Shown here: positions 59,166 through 64,000 of the stretch, piece after piece
Layout of the letters: each line of letters opens with the position of its first letter
Position numbering within the stretch: position 1 is the first letter of the stretch
From: an uncultured Lachnospiraceae bacterium
GTDB taxonomy: Bacteria; Bacillota; Clostridia; Lachnospirales; Lachnospiraceae
Assembly (NCBI GenBank): GCA_944377405.1
Contig: CALWES010000001.1
Span: 1 to 64,000 of the forward strand
Direction: 5' to 3'
Length of the DNA stretch: 64,000 nucleotides
The notes under the pieces: generated by a model
Told to the model about the DNA's origin: nothing
The model's input: only the letters and a program-made list of their open reading frames with translations
The model's database searches: none
Program-made: the position numbers and the translations under genes

Positions 59166-60455
59166 ATGTTTGCAGATACTGCAAAAATCTATATCAGAAG
59201 CGGCAAGGGCGGCGACGGCCATGTCTCCTTCCGGAGAGAACTCTATGTGCCCAACGGCGGCCCCGACGGCGGCGACGGCGGCAAGGGCGGCGACCTGATC
59301 TTCGAGGTGGACAAGGGACTCAATACCCTTTCCGATTTCCGCCATAAGCGGAAGTACATCGCAGAGGACGGGGAAGAGGGCGGCAAAAAGCGCTGCCACG
59401 GCAAGGACGGAAAAAGCCTTGTGGTAAAAGTGCCCTACGGCACGGTAGTGCGGGAAGCGGAAAGCGGTAAGGTCATTACGGACATGTCCGGGGACAACCT
59501 TCGGGAGGTGATCCTGAAGGGCGGCAGAGGCGGACTTGGCAATCAGCATTTTGCCACGGCCACCATGCAGGCTCCCAAGTATGCCCAGCCCGGAAAGCCG
59601 GGTCAGGAGCTGAACGTGACCCTGGAGCTTAAGGTCATTGCGGACGTGGGCCTGGTGGGCTTCCCCAACGTGGGCAAATCCACCCTGATCTCCGTGTCCT
59701 CCAATGCCAGACCCCAGATCGCAAACTATCATTTCACCACCATCAATCCCCACCTGGGCGTGGTGGACCTGGAGGACGGAGTCTCCTTTGTAATGGCGGA
59801 TATTCCGGGACTTATCGAAGGTGCCGCAGAGGGAGTCGGCCTGGGTCATGATTTCCTTCGTCACATCGACCGCTGCCGGGTGCTGATCCACGTTGTGGAT
59901 GCGGCAGGTACCGAAGGCAGGGATCCGGTGGAGGATATCCAGAAGATCGAACGGGAGCTGGAAAGCTATGATCCGGCACTTCTGGAAAAGCCCATGGTCA
60001 TTGCGGCCAACAAGATGGACGCCTATGTGCCCCTTGAGGGGGAGGAGGATCCGGTGGAGCGCATCCGCAGGATCTGGGAGCCAAAGGGCGTGAAGGTATT
60101 CCCCATTTCGGCAGTTACGAAAAAGGGCGTGTCCGAGCTTCTGTATCATGTAGCCCGGCTCCTTTCCGAAACGGATCAGAAGCCCATGGTATACGAAAAG
60201 GAATATGACGTGAACGCTCATCAGTACGATGAACTTCCCATCAGCATCACCAGAGAAGGCGAGGGCCTTTATGCGGTGGAGGGCGCCCGGATCGATAAGA
60301 TGCTGGGCTATACGAACCTGGAATCCGAGAAGGGATTCAATTTCTTCCAGAACTATATGAAGGAACAGGGCATCATCGACAGACTGAAGGAGCTGGGTCT
60401 CTCAGAGGGAGATACGGTGCGAGTTGCGGGAATGGAGTTTGAATATTATGACTAG
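59166..60455 (+). CDS. obgE: GTPase Obg
   Basis: 429 residues. Gly-rich Obg domain (1-158), G domain with GFPNVGKSTL near residue 164 and ANKMDAY, and a C-terminal OCT domain (about 345-429). Links ribosome assembly with growth control. Overlaps yhbY by 8 bp. Confidence 0.96.
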   Translation: MFADTAKIYIRSGKGGDGHVSFRRELYVPNGGPDGGDGGKGGDLIFEVDKGLNTLSDFRHKRKYIAEDGEEGGKKRCHGKDGKSLVVKVPYGTVVREAESGKVITDMSGDNLREVILKGGRGGLGNQHFATATMQAPKYAQPGKPGQELNVTLELKVIADVGLVGFPNVGKSTLISVSSNARPQIANYHFTTINPHLGVVDLEDGVSFVMADIPGLIEGAAEGVGLGHDFLRHIDRCRVLIHVVDAAGTEGRDPVEDIQKIERELESYDPALLEKPMVIAANKMDAYVPLEGEEDPVERIRRIWEPKGVKVFPISAVTKKGVSELLYHVARLLSETDQKPMVYEKEYDVNAHQYDELPISITREGEGLYAVEGARIDKMLGYTNLESEKGFNFFQNYMKEQGIIDRLKELGLSEGDTVRVAGMEFEYYD

Positions 60456-60753
60456 TAAGGAAAGAAGCCGGCTGAAGGGCCTGGCCATGAATATAGACCC
60501 CCTTTTCCAGATGGGTAAGGAATCCCTGACCCCTGAGTTCACAAAGGCAGTGGATGAGGCCCTGGAGAAGCGGGAGCTTGTAAAGATCAACATACTGAAG
60601 AACTGTGATGACGACAGGAACGCCATTGCAGAGACCCTGGCGGAGCGTACCCGCTCCGAGGTGGTTCAGGTAATCGGAAGGAAGATCGTCCTGTTCCGCT
60701 ATCAGAAGGACCCGAAAAAGAGAAAGATCGAGCTTTCCGGCGGTACGGACTGA
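60448..60753 (+). CDS. yhbY: CRM-domain RNA-binding protein YhbY
   Basis: ATG at 60448 inside the end of obgE; 101 residues with RSRLKGLAMNIDPLFQMGKE and VQVIGRKIVLFR. Binds pre-50S particles. Confidence 0.92.
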   Translation: MTSKERSRLKGLAMNIDPLFQMGKESLTPEFTKAVDEALEKRELVKINILKNCDDDRNAIAETLAERTRSEVVQVIGRKIVLFRYQKDPKKRKIELSGGTD

Positions 60754-60754
60754 T

Positions 60755-61348
60755 ATGGAAGAGCTTCAGAAGATACTTGAGATCCGAAAAAAACTGAAGA
60801 GGAAGCTGGATCCCTTCCGGTATGAGCACAGCCTTGGAGTCGCTTTTACGGCGGCAGCCCTGGCCATGCGTTACGGAGAGAATATCGGTAAGGCGGAGCT
60901 GGCAGGGACCCTCCATGACTGTGGAAAATACGGCACGGAGGAGGCGTTGATCAAAAGGTGCCGTAAGAACGGCGTAACCCTTACGGAGGCTGAACTTAAG
61001 AGTCCGGCAGTGATCCATGCCAAATACGGCCGTTATCTTGCGGAAGCAAAGTACGGTATCAGGGATCAGGATATCCTGAATGCGGTGGCCTATCATACCA
61101 CAGGCAGAGCAGGCATGTCCCGGCTTGAGAAGATCGTTTTCATAGCGGACTACATCGAACCCCTCCGGGATAAGGCAGAGGACCTCCCCCGGATGCGGGA
61201 GCTGGCCTTTCGGGATCTGGACCGCTGCATGTATGAGATGCTTCTGGGAACGGAAGCTTATCTGAAGAAAAAAAGATCCGGGATCCATCCGGACAGTATA
61301 GAGGCTTTACATTATTTTGAGAGGCTGATAAAGGAGGAGCGCCCATGA
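60755..61348 (+). CDS. yqeK: HD-domain bis(5'-nucleosyl)-tetraphosphatase YqeK
   Basis: 197 residues. HSLGV, GTLHDCGKYG (HD near residue 53), VIHAKYG and AVAYHTTGR with further metal ligands. Hydrolyses Ap4A symmetrically. In many Firmicutes nadD precedes yqeK; here nadD comes two genes later. Confidence 0.92.
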   Translation: MEELQKILEIRKKLKRKLDPFRYEHSLGVAFTAAALAMRYGENIGKAELAGTLHDCGKYGTEEALIKRCRKNGVTLTEAELKSPAVIHAKYGRYLAEAKYGIRDQDILNAVAYHTTGRAGMSRLEKIVFIADYIEPLRDKAEDLPRMRELAFRDLDRCMYEMLLGTEAYLKKKRSGIHPDSIEALHYFERLIKEERP

Positions 61349-61710
61349 GCGAACGTGAGAACATCGTCAGACTGGTAAAAACAGCCGTTAAGGCACTGGA
61401 GGAAAAGAAAGCTTCTGATATCACCGTCATCGATATCAGCGGCGTATCCACCGTGGCGGACTTTTTCATCATTGCTTCCGCAGAAAATATCCGTCAGACG
61501 GCAGCCCTCTGTGACAACACGGAGGAGGCGCTGTACAAGGCCGGATTCCCCTGCAGACAGGTGGAGGGAAAGGCTGCGGCAAACTGGATCCTGATGGACT
61601 ACAATGATGTGATCATCCATATTTTCGATAAGGAGAACAGGGCCTTTTACGACATCGAGCGGGTATGGAGAGACGGTAAGACCATTACGGATATCGAGGC
61701 CCTTTCTTGA
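61345..61710 (+). CDS. rsfS: Ribosomal silencing factor RsfS
   Basis: 121 residues starting in an ATGA overlap; KKASDITVIDISGVSTVADFFIIASAENIRQ and a WILMDYNDVIIHIF core. Prevents subunit joining by binding L14. Confidence 0.94.
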   Translation: MSERENIVRLVKTAVKALEEKKASDITVIDISGVSTVADFFIIASAENIRQTAALCDNTEEALYKAGFPCRQVEGKAAANWILMDYNDVIIHIFDKENRAFYDIERVWRDGKTITDIEALS

Positions 61711-62348
61711 GACACATCGGCATTCTGGGAGGCACCTTCGATCCCATCCATAAGGGCCATCTGTGGATCGCCTCCCAGGCAAAGGAGGAATACGGGCTTA
61801 CGGAGATCTGGCTTATGCCTGCCGGAAATCCCTACTTCAAGGAGGGAGATCCGGTGACGCCGGCTCCCCTGCGGTTTCAGATGACAGCCCTTGCGGCAGG
61901 AGAGCGGCCCGGTTTTTTCGCCTCGGATTACGAGATCCGGAAGGAAGGAAGGACCTATACGGCAGAGACCCTGCAGGGGCTTTGCCGGGAGTATCCGGAG
62001 GACCGGTTTTATTTTATCATCGGTGAGGACGCCCTTTTACAGCTCCGGCACTGGTATCACCCGGAGATCCTCTTCCGTTACGGGGTGATCCTCTGTGCAA
62101 AACGGCCGGAGGGTCCGGATGAGGAGGAGCGGGGTCAGGCCCTTCTGGAGGAGATCCGGGCCCTGAAGAGGGATTTTTCCCACAGCGGCTGCGATATCCG
62201 CCTGATCCATTGCAGGGAAATGGACCTTTCCTCTACGGAGATCCGGGAACGGGTCCGGGAAGGAAAATCCATAGAGGGACTGGTGCCTGCTTCCGTGGAG
62301 GCCTTTATCAGGGAGCAGGGGCTTTACAGGAGCGGGGCAAATAGTTAA
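61707..62348 (+). CDS. nadD: Nicotinate-nucleotide adenylyltransferase
   Basis: 213 residues with a TTG start overlapping the rsfS stop. GGTFDPIHKGHLWIA (HxGH type) near residue 8 and the ISSTEIR-like DLSSTEIRERVREGKS. Makes nicotinate adenine dinucleotide for NAD+ synthesis. Confidence 0.93.
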   Translation: MRHIGILGGTFDPIHKGHLWIASQAKEEYGLTEIWLMPAGNPYFKEGDPVTPAPLRFQMTALAAGERPGFFASDYEIRKEGRTYTAETLQGLCREYPEDRFYFIIGEDALLQLRHWYHPEILFRYGVILCAKRPEGPDEEERGQALLEEIRALKRDFSHSGCDIRLIHCREMDLSSTEIRERVREGKSIEGLVPASVEAFIREQGLYRSGANS

Positions 62349-62406
62349 GAATTTCTTAATACCCCCATATTTTGTGGTGTTTGATCGAAAAAACGGCAAT
62401 TCCTTG

Positions 62407-62464
62407 TTGACATATCCCGGGCTTTTGTTGATAATATAAGAGATATATGTGTGCATTGCACACA
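62407..62464 (+). promoter_or_regulatory. sepF promoter with palindromic leader element
   Basis: TTGACA (62407-62412), 17 bp, GATAAT (62430-62435). Just downstream, at about +6, TGTGTGCA and TGCACACA (62448-62455, 62457-62464) form a perfect 8-bp inverted repeat around one T. It could be an operator or a 5' mRNA hairpin. Confidence 0.8.
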
Positions 62465-62485
62465 GTTTTAATAGGAGAAACAGGA

Positions 62486-63016
62486 ATGAGTATTTTAGGT
62501 AAATTCATGGACAGTGTGAAGTTCAATTCCGAAGATGAGGACGACGACTACTTCTTAGATGACGAATATGATGATGAGGGATATGACGAGGGCTCTGAGG
62601 GCAGAAAGGGCGGCCTTTTCGGAAAGAAGGCTGCTTATGAGGAGAAGCCTTCAGGAGAGCGCAGATCCGGCGGCTTCCTGAACAGGAAGGTGGTTCCCAT
62701 CAGACAGGGTGCAGGCGGCATGGAAGTGACCATGATCAAACCGTCTTCCATTGAGGACTCCAGAGATATCTGCGATTACCTTCTGGCAGGTAAGGCAGTG
62801 GTCCTGAACATGGAAGGCATGAACATGGACGTGGCACAGCGTATCATCGATTTCACCTCCGGTGCAACCTATTCCATGGACGGAAACCTCCAGATGATCT
62901 CGAAGTATATCTTCATTGCAACTCCGGGCAGCGTGGAGCTTTCCGGGGACTTCCAGGATATCCTTTCCGGAGGAGGAAAGGCACAGCCTGTAAACGGACT
63001 TGGATTTAATGTATAA
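62486..63016 (+). CDS. sepF: Cell division protein SepF
   Basis: ATG at 62486 after ATAGGAG; 176 residues. N-terminal membrane-binding helix (MSILGKFMDSVKF), acidic linker rich in Asp and Tyr, and the SepF domain (about 85-175; IKPSSIEDSRDICDYLLAGKAVVLNM). Anchors FtsZ to the membrane. Confidence 0.94.
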   Translation: MSILGKFMDSVKFNSEDEDDDYFLDDEYDDEGYDEGSEGRKGGLFGKKAAYEEKPSGERRSGGFLNRKVVPIRQGAGGMEVTMIKPSSIEDSRDICDYLLAGKAVVLNMEGMNMDVAQRIIDFTSGATYSMDGNLQMISKYIFIATPGSVELSGDFQDILSGGGKAQPVNGLGFNV

Positions 63017-63512
63017 TCACAGCAGATGGAAGCTCAAAAGGCTTTCTGCCGTTTTGGCAGTTGTCTGCCTGCTTGTTCTTTTTGATCAGTGGACAAAGGG
63101 ACTGGCAGTCAGCTGTCTGAAGGGGAGAGAGCCTTTCGTTCTTGTGAAGGGAATCCTGGAGCTTCTTTACGTGGAAAACACTGGAGCAGCCTTTGGAATG
63201 CTGAAGGGCATGCACGGCTTTTTTTATGTGATCGGGATCGGCGTCACCCTGGGGGCGCTCTTTGCCCTGAACAGGATGCCCTCCGGAAGGCGGTATCTGC
63301 CTCTTTACGGAGTTACCTCCATGATCATTGCCGGTGCCATAGGAAACCTCATCGACCGGATGAAGCAGTCCTATGTGGTGGATTTTATCTATTTCAAACC
63401 CATCGACTTTCCTGTGTTCAATGTGGCGGACATCTATATCACCTGTGGCTGTCTGCTTCTGGTGCTATTGTTCCTGTTCTATTATAAGGAAGATGAATTG
63501 CAGTTTCTATGA
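63009..63512 (+). CDS. lspA: Lipoprotein signal peptidase
   Basis: ATG at 63009 overlaps sepF; 167 residues, four membrane helices. VENTGAAFGML, GNLIDRM and FNVADIYI carry the two catalytic aspartates. Cleaves lipoprotein signal peptides. Confidence 0.94.
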   Translation: MYNHSRWKLKRLSAVLAVVCLLVLFDQWTKGLAVSCLKGREPFVLVKGILELLYVENTGAAFGMLKGMHGFFYVIGIGVTLGALFALNRMPSGRRYLPLYGVTSMIIAGAIGNLIDRMKQSYVVDFIYFKPIDFPVFNVADIYITCGCLLLVLLFLFYYKEDELQFL

Positions 63513-64000
63513 TCCTGAAATACGATAAACCTGAAAAAACGCGGATCGACTCATATCTTTCAGAGGTGCTTGAAGATATGAGTCGTTCTCATATACAGAA
63601 GAAGATCCGGGAAGGCGCTATCACGGTTTTTGGAAAACCGGTAAAAAGCGGCTTCCTTCTTTCCCAGGGGGATGAGATCGCCCTTCCGGAGGAAGAGGAG
63701 CCGGAGCCCATGGAGGCGGAACCGGAGGATATCCCCCTGGACATCGTCTATGAGGATCAGGATGTGATCGTCATTAATAAGCCCAAGGGGATGGTGGTGC
63801 ATCCCGCGGCGGGGCATGCCACGGGGACTCTGGTAAATGCCCTTCTGTATCATTGCGGAAGCAGTCTCTCCGGGATCAACGGGATCCTGAGGCCCGGTAT
63901 CGTCCATCGTATCGATAAGGACACCACGGGGCTTCTGATGGTGTGCAAGAACGATGCAGCCCATACAGCCCTTTCGGAGCAGCTGGCGGTCCACAGCATT
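63509..64000 (+). CDS. rluD: 23S rRNA pseudouridine synthase RluD family (cut by window end)
   Basis: ATG at 63509 overlaps the lspA stop (ATGA); the frame is open to the window end (164 codons). S4-like domain (about 13-60: RIDSYLSEVLEDMSRSHIQKKI) and the start of the synthase domain: INKPKGMVVHPAAGH and HRIDKDTTG with catalytic Asp136. The usual lspA neighbour. Confidence 0.92.
   Translation, partial: MILKYDKPEKTRIDSYLSEVLEDMSRSHIQKKIREGAITVFGKPVKSGFLLSQGDEIALPEEEEPEPMEAEPEDIPLDIVYEDQDVIVINKPKGMVVHPAAGHATGTLVNALLYHCGSSLSGINGILRPGIVHRIDKDTTGLLMVCKNDAAHTALSEQLAVHSI

Noticed and set aside
62345-62359. Terminator after nadD
   Set aside because: TTAAGAA/TTCTTAA is a palindrome without GC content or T run.

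Overview
The window reads as a chromosomal segment of a moderately high-GC, low-to-middle-GC-lineage Firmicute of the class Clostridia, most likely family Lachnospiraceae. The reasons are: the gene order pduL-ackA-rpmF, plsX-rnc-smc-ftsY, ylxM-ffh-rpsP-khpA-rimM-trmD-rplS-lepB-rbgA-rnhB-yraN and rplU-rpmA-obgE-yhbY-yqeK-rsfS-nadD-sepF-lspA-rluD; the CxxC-type L32; DarA, RecU, SepF, TmcAL and RbgA, which are Firmicute proteins; Shine-Dalgarno sequences close to AGGAGG; and sigma-A type promoters. Almost every gene is on the plus strand and the stretch from about 10 kb onward is dense, with many ATGA, TAATG or TTGA overlaps.

Layout. 1-9016 is an accessory block: a CAGA tetranucleotide array, a terminator-like hairpin, then five co-directional genes (an SPFH protein with zinc ribbons at both ends, a four-helix membrane protein, an unknown protein, and two large paralogues with zinc ribbon, TPR, TIR and a C-terminal DUF6273-like domain). 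Parts of it are clearly more AT-rich than the rest. 9280-9968 holds a minus-strand PIN toxin/Phd-type antitoxin pair with a palindromic operator. 10240-13855 is an uncharacterised metabolic cluster (kinase-like protein, DegV, ferredoxin, HAD, AEC transporter). 13930-20217 encodes topoisomerase IV (parE, parC) and a topoisomerase III. 20195-26953 contains salvage and housekeeping enzymes, tRNA-Leu(CAA) and a MATE pump preceded by a structured leader that looks like a guanidine-IV type riboswitch. 27002-31839 is polA, coaE and neighbours; tmcAL is convergent with it. 33183-64000 is ribosome, translation, protein-export, chromosome and envelope housekeeping, ending in a truncated rluD.

The most interesting signal is in the accessory block. 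The C-terminal ends of the two TIR paralogues align without gaps over 29 codons between conserved WWLR and CVRPALW blocks. There the first and second codon bases differ heavily while third bases are conserved, including seven consecutive codons with identical third bases (mostly NNC/NNT). This is the opposite of ordinary divergence and is what a diversity-generating retroelement leaves when it mutagenises AAY codons. I see no reverse transcriptase or template repeat inside the window, so a retroelement would have to lie left of position 1 or elsewhere. I infer a hypervariable sensor plus TIR effector system, with the SPFH/zinc-ribbon protein as a membrane or scaffold partner.

Other signals worth attention: four genes whose sigma-A -10 hexamer lies only 6-10 nt before the start codon with no Shine-Dalgarno (leaderless or nearly leaderless mRNAs); the joint absence of the Prp protease gene and of the L27 N-terminal extension; absence of DUF177 and acpP from their usual places; an ABC exporter promoter with a perfect 14-bp palindrome in its spacer followed by an attenuator-like hairpin; and a 13-bp tandem repeat that begins at the degV stop codon.
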